Shown here piece after piece: positions 24,085-31,292 of a stretch of DNA of 64,000 nt. Made by a program: the position numbers and the translations under genes. This DNA comes from Pseudomonas putida (GTDB lineage Bacteria > Pseudomonadota > Gammaproteobacteria > Pseudomonadales > Pseudomonadaceae), in contig NZ_CP113097.1 of NCBI RefSeq assembly GCF_026625125.1, forward strand, positions 5,442,001 through 5,506,000, written 5' to 3'. Below the pieces are notes generated by a model. That model made no database searches, had not been told where the DNA came from, and saw nothing but the letters and a program-made list of their open reading frames with translations. Within the stretch, counting starts at the first letter, position 1, and each line of letters starts with the position of its first letter.

Positions 24085-24972
24085 ATGCGTCGCCTGCTGA
24101 CCGGCATTCTTACGACCACCCTGCTGCTGCTCAACACCGTGGTGCTGATCTGCCCGCTGCTGGTCTTCGCTCTGCTCAAACTGGTGCTGCCGGGCCGTTG
24201 GCGTGACTATGCCTCCGCTGCCGTGATGTGGGTCGCTGAAGCCTGGTCGGAAATCGACAAGGCCATTTTCGCCTTGTGCATCCCAACCCAGTGGGATATC
24301 CGCGGCGTCGAAAACCTGCGTAAAGACACCTCCTACCTGGCCGTGAGCAACCACCAGAGCTGGGTAGACATTCCCGCGCTGATCGAAAGCCTCAACCGCC
24401 GCACGCCGTTCTTCAAGTTTTTCCTCAAGAAGGAACTGATCTGGGTACCCCTGCTGGGCCTGGCCTGGTGGGGCCTGGATTACCCGTTCATGAAGCGCTA
24501 CAGCAAGGCGTTCCTGGAGAAACACCCCGAGCTCAAGGGCAAGGACCTGGAGATCACCAAAGCGGCCTGTGAGCTGTTCAAGCGTCAGCCGGTGACCGTG
24601 GTGAACTACCTGGAGGGCACCCGGTTTACCGAAGCCAAGCGCCAGGCACAACAGTCACCGTACCGCTACCTGCTCAAGCCGAAGGCAGGGGGCGTGGCGT
24701 TTGTACTGGCGGCGCTGGGCGAGCAGCTAGATGCGCTGCTGGACGTGACCATCGTATACCCCGGCAACAAGGCACCGGGGTTCTGGGACCTGCTCAACGG
24801 CAGCATCAGCCGCGTGGTTATCGACATTCAGGTGCGTGAACTGGACCCGGCATTGTGGGCCGGGGATTACGAGAATGACCCGGCATTCCGCCAGACCGTG
24901 CAGGCTTGGGTGAATCAGCTGTGGATCGAGAAGGACCAGCGGATCGAGCGGTTGCGAAGCGAGATGGGTTGA
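24085..24972 (+). CDS. PlsC-type 1-acyl-glycerol-3-phosphate acyltransferase family protein
   Basis: A 295-aa membrane acyltransferase. An N-terminal hydrophobic segment (TGILTTTLLLLNTVVLICPLLVFALLKLVL) anchors it. Family block I is NHQSWVD (about residue 93) and block III is VVNYLEGTRFT. It is longer than PlsC and closer to the YihG/LCLAT-type acyltransferases that use lysophospholipid acceptors. An AAGAG-like ribosome site precedes the ATG. The exact acceptor is not evident. Confidence 0.85.
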   Translation: MRRLLTGILTTTLLLLNTVVLICPLLVFALLKLVLPGRWRDYASAAVMWVAEAWSEIDKAIFALCIPTQWDIRGVENLRKDTSYLAVSNHQSWVDIPALIESLNRRTPFFKFFLKKELIWVPLLGLAWWGLDYPFMKRYSKAFLEKHPELKGKDLEITKAACELFKRQPVTVVNYLEGTRFTEAKRQAQQSPYRYLLKPKAGGVAFVLAALGEQLDALLDVTIVYPGNKAPGFWDLLNGSISRVVIDIQVRELDPALWAGDYENDPAFRQTVQAWVNQLWIEKDQRIERLRSEMG

Positions 24973-25102
24973 GCGTGGCGCACCTGTGAGGGCTCTTGCG
25001 CGGGTCCCCCGCACCACCCAGATTGCGCAAGGCCTGTAGCAGCGTAAGCCGCGGTTGCTTTGGGCCTGACATTATCTGGCGCTTTGCGTCGGTCGTGCCG
25101 AC

Positions 25103-25132
25103 CTCATCGCCGGCAAGCCGGCTCCCACAGGT
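25103..25132. repeat. REP element
   Basis: CTCATCGCCGGCAAGCCGG-type REP core in the gap after the acyltransferase. It marks the left border of the RHS island. Confidence 0.75.
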
Positions 25133-25151
25133 TTCGCGGCGGGCTGTAGAA

Positions 25152-25242
25152 CTAGTATTCCTATCAGTTTTAAATATCTCTGCGTCTGCTCAGAATGGAC
25201 CCTTGGCAACCCCTCTCACTCAGCGCCGCAGGGACATGAGTC
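25152..25242 (+). promoter_or_regulatory. leader of orphan RHS gene 1 (diverged copy)
   Basis: This 91-bp segment aligns over its whole length with the leader of the RHS fragment at 29217-29307, sharing blocks such as CTGCTCAGAATGG/CTGGTCAGAATGG and CAGGGAC before the ATG. The upstream 18 bp (25152-25169) match the shared leader element in about 11 of 18 positions and end exactly 73 nt before the ATG. It probably holds the promoter and 5' UTR. Confidence 0.5.
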
Positions 25243-26196
25243 ATGCTTAAAGCATCAACTCGCTCGTTATACTTCTATAGCGCCGAAAGGCCCATCATGA
25301 TCATGCTAGGCGACAGGCACCGCACAATTCTCCGCGCGTACGCCATCCCACTCGCCGAGCAACAATCGGATGGCCAAGGCCCTTGCTTACTGGCAGTTGA
25401 AGATAACGGCACCGTGTTACAGGTCCAACAAATTGGCCACGCTGAACCTCACCTCTACACCGCCTACGGCCATGACCCGAGACTGCCATCGCAATTGACA
25501 TTGCTAGGGTTCAATGGAGAAGCGTATATCTCATTACGCTGCGACTACCCATTGGGGAATGGCTATCGATCCTATAGCCCTGAGAGGATGCGCTTTAACT
25601 CACCCGACAGTTTGAGCCCATTTGGACGTGGTGGGCTGAATGCGTATTGCTATTGCGAGGGTGACCCAGTGAACAACGTGGATCCCAGTGGAAGAACCCC
25701 GTTAGGAATGCTCCGGAGATCTCGCTCGCTCCCCCATATTCCGAACCCACCCCCCCAAGCGGCACTCCCTTTACCCCGCCGACCGACACTCCCTTTACTC
25801 GGGCAAGCGCAAACGCATACTGCCTCAGCGCACGAAAGCAGGGTAGGCCCCGAGCTTCGATCACACCGTGGGCACGCGTCCAGCCTGCCAACAACGCGTT
25901 CCGCAAGCGAATCTACACTGGCTTCAGCGAATGGAAGCGCGGCCCCTACATTTACTATCGATCCGATACAATCCAGCCAGGCCGAGAGCCGGCATACGTC
26001 CAGGGACTCGACTCCGCCTGAAAGCCGATCACCCAGTCCTATGTTAAGGCGTACAAAGCCCTATTTCGTGGAGATTGTCGACGCCGTTCGTGGAAGTCCC
26101 TACTACAGCCCTAGGCATGATCCGATACCAAAACCTAAATTTTTACGGGGCGAAGATCCTTCGGATTTGAATGTCCTCCAACCCAGACCCTTTTAG
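25243..26196 (+). CDS. orphan RHS-repeat-associated core domain protein with a Pro/Ser-rich variable C-terminus
   Basis: A 317-aa short RHS protein. Residues 1-75 hold the P. putida-type orphan N-terminus (RSLYFYSAERPIMIML, then LLAVEDNGTVLQVQQ and HLYTAYGHDP). Residues 85-145 hold the RHS core signature LLGFNGEAY, GNGYRSYSPERMRFNSPDSL, SPFGRGGLNAYCYCEGDPVNNVDPSG. After the DPSG junction the sequence becomes low-complexity (PPPQAALPLPRRPTLPLLG), then Ser/Thr-rich, and ends with a region unlike any domain I recognise (FVEIVDAVRGSPYYSP). This is the layout of polymorphic-toxin tips. GC content falls below that of neighbours. No immunity gene is evident, and no secretion partner is encoded nearby. 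Confidence 0.85.
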   Translation: MLKASTRSLYFYSAERPIMIMLGDRHRTILRAYAIPLAEQQSDGQGPCLLAVEDNGTVLQVQQIGHAEPHLYTAYGHDPRLPSQLTLLGFNGEAYISLRCDYPLGNGYRSYSPERMRFNSPDSLSPFGRGGLNAYCYCEGDPVNNVDPSGRTPLGMLRRSRSLPHIPNPPPQAALPLPRRPTLPLLGQAQTHTASAHESRVGPELRSHRGHASSLPTTRSASESTLASANGSAAPTFTIDPIQSSQAESRHTSRDSTPPESRSPSPMLRRTKPYFVEIVDAVRGSPYYSPRHDPIPKPKFLRGEDPSDLNVLQPRPF

Positions 26197-26235
26197 AACT
26201 CTAGGGAAATCATCTGATCACTGAAAAAAAGAGCG

Positions 26236-26505
26236 ATCAGCATTGCACCATCTTCCGCACTGGGCACCAGCCGCTGGCAAAGCTCAGCAAAGACCAGGCG
26301 CAAGATGGTGGCCCGCTGGCCACCGGTGACGGAGGCTTTATTTTCATCGTGGACGGCCAGCCGAACAGCCACACAAAAGCCCTTCCCGCTGAGGGGCTCT
26401 TTGCAGCATCAATACGTCAAGCGGCGCCCCGCAACTTGCGCGGGCCGATCAAGAGCCTCTTCGGCACACAGGCATCGACTGTGTAGCACTCTGTCGGCGC
26501 CGACA
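26236..26505 (+). pseudogene. decayed duplicate of an RHS N-terminal fragment plus the fdhA terminator and 3' end
   Basis: This stretch aligns collinearly with 29370-29625. First it matches the RHS fragment (GCGATCAGCATTGCACCATC versus GCGACCAGCATCGCGCCATC; translation QHCTIFRTGHQPLAK...LATGDGG beside DQHRAIFRNAEQPLAE...LATDDKG). Then comes the AGGGGCTCTTT arm of the intergenic terminator, then the antisense fdhA tail (CTTCTTCGGCACAC versus CTCTTCGGCACAC). Identity is roughly two thirds by eye. It lacks a start and the rest of both genes. This occupies most of the 370-bp gap between RHS gene 1 and the DUF2780 gene. Confidence 0.75.
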
Positions 26506-26566
26506 CTGGCAATCCCTGGTGCTGTTGCACCCAAGCCCTAGCCTACTCTGCGAATCGGCTTCTACC

Positions 26567-27145
26567 TTAGACAGACGGCTGTTGTACCAGTGGCGCCGGT
26601 GTAGTCCACAGGCTACCAAGGTTCTGCAGCAGCGATCCGGCAATGCCCTGCTGGCCCAGGTACTGGAGGATCAGCGGAGCGAACTGGCCGATCATGCCGG
26701 TATCCATCCCTAGCGCCTTGAACGCTGCATCCAGGTCCGTGCGATTTTCCACGTCGTTGCCCAGTGCCTGGCTCAGGGCCGACTGGTTTTCGCTGTTGTT
26801 GCCCAGCAGTTCACCCAGGCCACTGAGGCCACCGAGGGCATTGGCACCGGAAAGCAGGTCGAGCCCCGGCACGGCCTTGGTCAACTGGCCGTAGTCGTCG
26901 CTACTGAGGTTGTTGCGCGCCAGCCCCAGCATCGCCCCTGCGCCGCCCACAGCCTGCTCCGGGGTGATGTTCAGTTCGCTGCCCAGGGTATTGAGCAGAT
27001 TGGCCTGCGCCTCAGGCGCCTGCACCTGGGCTTGCTGATTCTGGTTTTGCATGGCCGAGACGGCATTGGCGGCATCGCTGAGGTTGAAGGCGAACACCGG
27101 GCTTGCGGCCAGGGTCATCAGGGTTGCCAGGGTGAATGCTTTCAT
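26567..27145 (-). CDS. DUF2780 family secreted protein
   Basis: A 192-aa protein with signal peptide MKAFTLATLMTLAASPVFAF. A helical, Gly/Leu/Asn-rich region follows, with AQANLLNTLGSELNITPEQAVGGAGAMLGLARNNLSSDDYGQL and AFKALGMDTGMIGQFAPLILQYLGQQG, which is the DUF2780/VcgC-type pattern. The start was chosen at the signal peptide; the frame is open further upstream. The function is unknown. It is leftward inside the RHS island but has normal P. putida base composition, so it may be part of the older backbone. Confidence 0.8.
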   Translation of the reverse strand: MKAFTLATLMTLAASPVFAFNLSDAANAVSAMQNQNQQAQVQAPEAQANLLNTLGSELNITPEQAVGGAGAMLGLARNNLSSDDYGQLTKAVPGLDLLSGANALGGLSGLGELLGNNSENQSALSQALGNDVENRTDLDAAFKALGMDTGMIGQFAPLILQYLGQQGIAGSLLQNLGSLWTTPAPLVQQPSV

Positions 27146-27263
27146 CGGGAGGGACCTCGTAGGCCGGGATGGCCTGGGAAACGAGGGGTTTGACTGGCGT
27201 TTCAAGCTATTGTTCCAAGCTGCTTGTCGGGACGCTCTGGCAGCCATGATCAGTAGCGAACAC

Positions 27264-27281
27264 CTGTCATTTTTGCCAGTA
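27264..27281 (+). promoter_or_regulatory. shared RHS leader element (copy upstream of RHS gene 2)
   Basis: CTGTCATTTTTGCCAGTA is identical to the element upstream of RHS gene 3 (49630-49647, opposite strand) and differs by one base from that at 29217. 85 nt separate it from the RHS gene 2 ATG. A TTGCCA within it could act as a -35 box, but no clear -10 at the right spacing is common to all copies. Confidence 0.6.
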
Positions 27282-27366
27282 GCTACATGCGATAGGCATC
27301 GAGATACTCAGGGAAGCCAGAATAATCGGAGCGACAAAGCGCTCCGCCTGATGGAGATACAATTGT

Positions 27367-28095
27367 ATGAACAGAGGCGAAAAACATGTTTATACCGCCT
27401 ACGGGTTTTCTGCCACGGCCCAGCGAGCACGAACTGCGCTTGGTTTCAATGGCGAGCACCTACTAGCGCATACGTCACTTTATATTCTGGGCTCTGGCTA
27501 CAGAGCCTTCAACCCCAGCCTGCTTCGCTTTTACAGCGCTGACAGCTTGAGCCCGTTTGGCGATGGGGGAATAAACAGCTACGCCTATTGTTCAGGCGAC
27601 CCCGTGAATCAAATCGATCCGACGGGGCACGCCTCCTTCCTGTACCCAGCAAAAGCTCCAAAAATCCAATTACCTAGGCGTGGCCCGGAACTCAAGTTGC
27701 CGACGCACCCCACAACGTTAGCGCCCAAGCACTTTAGTAAAGCAAGCCTACAGGAAATGAATTATTCCGCTAATCAATATGTGTTCAGAATATCAAAATC
27801 GGAATTAGACGGTGCCAAGCTTGCCATTATGAGTGCTTCCAGTGAGGCGACTGCAGCCACTGCTACCAAACGCTTTATTTCGCTGGAAAACCGCCACCAT
27901 CAGATAGCTGAAGGACTCAACAGAAAGATCACCAGCCGCTATACACACGTTATTCAGCGTATGACCGTGCAAAATCTGTACAGTCCGAAACTGAGGGTGA
28001 GGTTTACTTCAGAGTTGCTCCACTTGGTCCGCGACGGAATGGATCTGGAAATCCCTAACGCTTATGACATGAGAACCATTAGGCCTCCTTACTAG
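27367..28095 (+). CDS. orphan RHS core protein with a distinct C-terminal tip
   Basis: A 242-aa protein starting MNRGEKHVYTAYGFSATAQ. It lacks the first 60 or so residues of longer orphan RHS proteins. The core is ALGFNGEHLL, GSGYRAFNPSLLRFYSADSL, SPFGDGGINSYAYCSGDPVNQIDPTGH. After DPTGH (about residue 92) a tip unrelated to that of RHS gene 1 follows, with FRISKSELDGAKLAIMSASSEATA and a basic helical region ending HLVRDGMDLEIPNAYD. Base composition is AT-richer than the chromosome. No immunity gene is evident downstream before the terminator. Toxin activity is inferred from architecture only. Confidence 0.82.
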   Translation: MNRGEKHVYTAYGFSATAQRARTALGFNGEHLLAHTSLYILGSGYRAFNPSLLRFYSADSLSPFGDGGINSYAYCSGDPVNQIDPTGHASFLYPAKAPKIQLPRRGPELKLPTHPTTLAPKHFSKASLQEMNYSANQYVFRISKSELDGAKLAIMSASSEATAATATKRFISLENRHHQIAEGLNRKITSRYTHVIQRMTVQNLYSPKLRVRFTSELLHLVRDGMDLEIPNAYDMRTIRPPY

Positions 28096-28551
28096 AAACG
28101 CAAGCACATACATGCTCAGCAGCTGGCCTGGACAGACTGCCTTCGTCAACCACATGGCTTTGCCTCCTGTACCCAGAGGGCAGCATGTTTGCTTGGCGAG
28201 ATCCTACTATGCGTTAACTAGGCCGAGCATAAGAAACCCAGCCCGAGTTTCGACTGGGTTTCAGTTTTTTCCGCTTACGTGTAGGACGTTTCTGAATTAC
28301 AGTCCCAAGCCGCTTGAGCCATTGCGATGATCTGGGCTCGGCACTAGTCTCGGGCGGTCGCTGCGAAATCAGCGACCGGCTTTGACAGGCCGCCTTGGTA
28401 TGAATCACATGGCTCGCTCTTATGGCAGCTGTGCATGGGGCACTTCGTGTGCGCCGGGTTTTGGTTCACCTACCGGTCTGTCAACCCATGTACAGCTGCC
28501 ACCAATTGTTTGACAGCAGATGGTGATGGCCCTCATTCAAGGTGTTCCATC
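28096..28551. other. intergenic stretch after RHS gene 2
   Basis: No convincing gene. It contains the terminator at 28233-28270 and a perfect 8-bp hairpin GGTCGCTG-6 nt-CAGCGACC at 28356-28377. Small open frames here have no recognisable features. Confidence 0.5.
28233..28270 (+). terminator. Rho-independent terminator downstream of RHS gene 2
   Basis: GAAACCCAG (28233-28241) pairs perfectly with CTGGGTTTC (28254-28262), followed by AG and six T. It lies about 140 bp after the RHS gene 2 stop. Confidence 0.85.
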
Positions 28552-28794
28552 ATGCTTAAGATTGTCCCCGATCCACCCCACACCTCCCTTTCCCTCGAAG
28601 ATACCCTCATCCAGGCCACGGACTACGCACTGTGCGCCCACACCGTCGCGCATCAGGCGCTTCTGCTGCAGCCCAAGTCGCCGGTTTCGATATTGATGAT
28701 GGCCACGATGCATGAACTCGAAACGCTGCGGGTGCTGCTTGAAACGGCGTTGGTCCAAGTGCAGCTGCCGGCGGAGCCGCGAACGCTGCACTGA
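28552..28794 (+). CDS. small conserved Pseudomonas protein of unknown function
   Basis: An 80-aa protein (MLKIVPDPPHTSLSLEDTLI...), helical with Cys in DYALCAHTVAHQALL and LMMATMHELETLRVLLETALVQVQ. The start was chosen at the MLKIVPDPP methionine, which begins a recognisable small-protein N-terminus; the frame upstream is out of character. It precedes a DUF3077 gene by 96 bp in the same direction, a pairing I believe is common in Pseudomonas genomes. Function unknown. Confidence 0.65.
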   Translation: MLKIVPDPPHTSLSLEDTLIQATDYALCAHTVAHQALLLQPKSPVSILMMATMHELETLRVLLETALVQVQLPAEPRTLH

Positions 28795-28890
28795 GGCTTG
28801 TATCGGCTGGGCTGGCCCTTCGCGGATAAATCCGCTTCTACAAGGATTGCGCAGGGCCTGGCAGTCGAGAACCTTCAGGGAGATTGAAAT

Positions 28891-29154
28891 ATGACCAGCG
28901 AAGACACCAAGACCACCGTAGGCAAGACTTTTTTCTACCAGGGCGAAGGCCAGACCCACCCGCTGTTCTGCATTGCGCCGGGCATCCCCTGCCAGAGCGC
29001 ACGCGAACAGGCATCGGAACTACTGGGCTATGTACGAGATTTGACCATAGACGGCCTGATGGAAAACAAGCCGCAGTTGCTGTGGGCTTCACATTATCTG
29101 AGCGCGCTGGCCAAGGCGCTGATGGATGATGCCGAGCTGGGTATGATGCGCTGA
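28891..29154 (+). CDS. DUF3077 family small protein
   Basis: An 87-aa protein with the DUF3077 pattern KTTVGKTFFYQGEGQTHPLFCIAPGIPCQSAREQASELLGY, then LTIDGLMENKPQLLWASHYLSALAKALMDDAE. A good ribosome site (AGGGAG) lies 8-9 nt before the ATG. Function unknown. It is followed by a REP element and the RHS fragment. Confidence 0.8.
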   Translation: MTSEDTKTTVGKTFFYQGEGQTHPLFCIAPGIPCQSAREQASELLGYVRDLTIDGLMENKPQLLWASHYLSALAKALMDDAELGMMR

Positions 29155-29169
29155 GCCTTGTGCTGGCCT

Positions 29170-29196
29170 CATCGCCGGCAAGCCGGCTCCCACACA
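29170..29196. repeat. REP element
   Basis: ATCGCCGGCAAGCCGGCTCC core between the DUF3077 gene and the RHS fragment leader. Confidence 0.8.
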
Positions 29197-29216
29197 GCCT
29201 GCGTGAGCTTCGAAAA

Positions 29217-29307
29217 CTGTTATTTTTGCCAGTATCAAAATTCCTGCGGCTGGTCAGAATGGGCTTTGAGCAAAGCCTCTTCATCCAGCTCGACAGGGAC
29301 TTGAACC
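29217..29307 (+). promoter_or_regulatory. leader of the RHS fragment
   Basis: It begins CTGTTATTTTTGCCAGTA (29217-29234), one mismatch from the copies at 27264 and 49647. Exactly 73 nt separate it from the ATG. The rest aligns with the RHS gene 1 leader (CAGAATGG, CAGGGAC). Confidence 0.6.
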
Positions 29308-29517
29308 ATGAGCAAAGCACCGAAGCGTTCGCTTTACTTCTACCAGGGCGACATGCTCATCACCGTGAAGCAAGGCGACCAGCATCGCGCCATCTTCCGT
29401 AATGCGGAACAACCGTTGGCAGAGGTGAATACGGAAGGAACCCACACCAGCGGCTTGCTGGCCACCGATGACAAAGGCTCTGTCCTGGTTGTGCAAGAGG
29501 CAAGCGAGCAGCCATAA
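29308..29517 (+). pseudogene. truncated orphan RHS gene, N-terminal region only
   Basis: A 69-codon frame (KRSLYFYQGDMLITVKQGDQ, then LLATDDKGSVLVVQE) that matches the first ~65 residues of orphan RHS proteins such as the one at 25243. It stops before the RHS core. The stop codon abuts the terminator shared with fdhA. The leader and start are intact, so a short peptide could still be made. The core and toxin tip have been lost. Confidence 0.75.
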
Positions 29518-29545
29518 AAGAGCCCCTCATATTAAGGGGCTCTTT
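29517..29545. terminator. bidirectional terminator between the RHS fragment and fdhA
   Basis: A perfect 11-bp stem AAAGAGCCCCT / AGGGGCTCTTT with a 7-nt loop, with A-tract and T-tract on the two sides. It serves both convergent transcripts. Confidence 0.93.
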
Positions 29546-29559
29546 GTTACTTCACGCGA

Positions 29560-30759
29560 TCACGCCGCGCCCCACATCTTGTGCGGGTCGATCACAAACT
29601 TCTTCGGCACACCTGCGTCGAACTCGCCATAGCCTTCCGGCGCCTGATCCAGGTTGATCACCTGCACGCCTACCACCTCGGCGATATTGATGCGGTCCCA
29701 CATGATCGCCTGCATCAATTGACGGTTGTACTTCATGGTTGGGGTCTGGCCGGTGTGGAAGCTGTGTGATTTTGCCCAGCCCAGGCCGAAGCGGATGCTC
29801 AGCGCACCGATCTTGGCGGCGGCATCGACCGCGCCCGGGTCTTCGGTCACATACAGGCCCGGAATACCGATGTTGCCGGCAACGCGGGTGACCTGCATCA
29901 GCGAGTTCAGCACCGTGGCTGGGGCTTCGTGCTTGGCGCCTTCGTGGCCGTGGCCACGTGCCTCGAAGCCAACGGCGTCGACGGCGCAGTCCACTTCAGG
30001 CTCGCCGAGGATGTCGACGATCTGCTCGTGCAGCGGGGTGTCCTTGGACAGGTCGACCACTTCGAAGCCTTGCGCCTTGGCATGCGCCAGGCGGGCCGGG
30101 TTCAGGTCACCGACAATGACGCAGGCAGCGCCGAGCAGACGCGCCGAGGCAGCGGCGGCCAGGCCGACCGGGCCGGCACCGGCCACGTAAACGGTGCTGC
30201 CTGGGCCTACGCCAGCCGTCACGGCACCGTGATAGCCGGTGGGCAGAATGTCGGACAGGCAGGTCAGGTCACGGATCTTCTCCATGGCCTTGTCGCGATC
30301 CGGCAGCTTCAGCAGGTTGAAGTCGGCGTACGGGACCAGCACGTATTCCGCCTGGCCGCCGGTCCAGTCGCCCATGTCGACGTAGCCGTAGGCACCGCCG
30401 GCGCGGGCCGGGTTGACGGTGAGGCAGACACCGGTGTGCATCTCTTTGCACGAGCGGCAGCGGCCGCAGGCGACGTTGAACGGCACCGATACCAGGTCGC
30501 CGATTTTCAGGCGTTCGACATCACGCCCCATCTCGACGATTTCACCGGTGATTTCGTGGCCCAGGACCAGGCCGACCTGGGCAGTGGTGCGGCCGCGGAC
30601 CATGTGCTGGTCGGAGCCGCAGATGTTGGTGGAGACCACCTTGAGGATGACGCCGTGCTCGATCTTCTTGCCGCGCGGGTCCTGCATCTTCGGGTAGTCG
30701 ATCTTCTGCACCTCGACCTTGCCAGCGCCCAGGTACACCACTCCACGATTGCCAGACAT
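29560..30759 (-). CDS. fdhA: glutathione-independent, NAD-dependent formaldehyde dehydrogenase
   Basis: A 399-aa zinc-containing medium-chain dehydrogenase that oxidises formaldehyde to formate. It has STNICGSDQHMVRGRT (catalytic Zn Cys), GHEITGEIVE (catalytic His/Glu) and the structural-zinc cysteines CGRCRSCKEMHTGVC. The Rossmann motif is VYVAGAGPVGLAAAASARLLGA. The sequence from MSGNRGVVYLGAGKVEVQ is typical of P. putida FdhA. Next to purU and the sarcosine oxidase genes, it disposes of formaldehyde released by demethylation. The 3' end exists a second time as a decayed fragment near 26400-26500. Confidence 0.96.
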   Translation of the reverse strand: MSGNRGVVYLGAGKVEVQKIDYPKMQDPRGKKIEHGVILKVVSTNICGSDQHMVRGRTTAQVGLVLGHEITGEIVEMGRDVERLKIGDLVSVPFNVACGRCRSCKEMHTGVCLTVNPARAGGAYGYVDMGDWTGGQAEYVLVPYADFNLLKLPDRDKAMEKIRDLTCLSDILPTGYHGAVTAGVGPGSTVYVAGAGPVGLAAAASARLLGAACVIVGDLNPARLAHAKAQGFEVVDLSKDTPLHEQIVDILGEPEVDCAVDAVGFEARGHGHEGAKHEAPATVLNSLMQVTRVAGNIGIPGLYVTEDPGAVDAAAKIGALSIRFGLGWAKSHSFHTGQTPTMKYNRQLMQAIMWDRINIAEVVGVQVINLDQAPEGYGEFDAGVPKKFVIDPHKMWGAA

Positions 30760-30864
30760 GCTCTTACCTCGCTTGATTTGTATTTATGCAGCGTTGGTTG
30801 AAGCGCCGCCGTCCATGGGCGACATGTGTTACTGGAATGCAGAGAATTGTGGGCTTGATGGGGC

Positions 30865-30887
30865 GCGAGACACTGACTGAAAGCGAC
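30865..30887. promoter_or_regulatory. candidate activator site upstream of fdhA
   Basis: GCGAGACA at 30865-30872 is followed 11 bp later by CGACA. The same octamer followed by CGACC occurs upstream of the dipeptidase gene (58308). Both lie 100-165 bp before leftward genes of the betaine region. GbdR, which controls these genes in P. aeruginosa, is a candidate but unproven. Confidence 0.3.
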
Positions 30888-30929
30888 AGGGGAATGCCTT
30901 TTTACGGCAGGCCGAACGGGGTGGGGCCA

Positions 30930-31277
30930 ATCGCCGGCAAGCCGGCTCCCACCTCGACCGCGCAGTTCTTCAGGCCTGCGCTTTACCTGGGGAAGCAACC
31001 GTGTTGCCCAATTCCTTGAAGCCGGCGCAATCCAGGTGGGAGCCGGGCTTGCCGGCGATGGGCCGCAAAGCGGACCCAGATGCTCGCGGGTCCCGTCGAG
31101 CGCGCTGGGGTTATTACAGCTCCGCTATGGGGGCTGCTGCGCAGCCCATCGCCGGCAAGCCGGCTCCCACCTCGACCGCGCAGTTCTTCAGGCCTGCGCT
31201 TTACCTGGGGAAGCAACCGTGTTGCCCAATTCCTTGAAGCCGGCGCAATCCAGGTGGGAGCCGGCTTGCCGGCGATG
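30930..31277. repeat. direct duplication of a BIME (two ~130-bp copies)
   Basis: Copy A (30930-31060) and copy B (31148-31277) are nearly identical. Each begins with ATCGCCGGCAAGCCGGCTCC, holds the unique middle CCTGGGGAAGCAACCGTGTT, and ends with an inverted REP core. About 87 bp of unrelated sequence separates them. They fill most of the 533-bp gap between fdhA and purU. Confidence 0.92.
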
Positions 31278-31292
31278 AGGCCCGAAAGGCCT

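Noticed and set aside
30930..31277. CRISPR-like appearance of repeated blocks
   Set aside because: Repeat units are REP/BIME sequences with identical 'spacers', only two copies and no cas genes.
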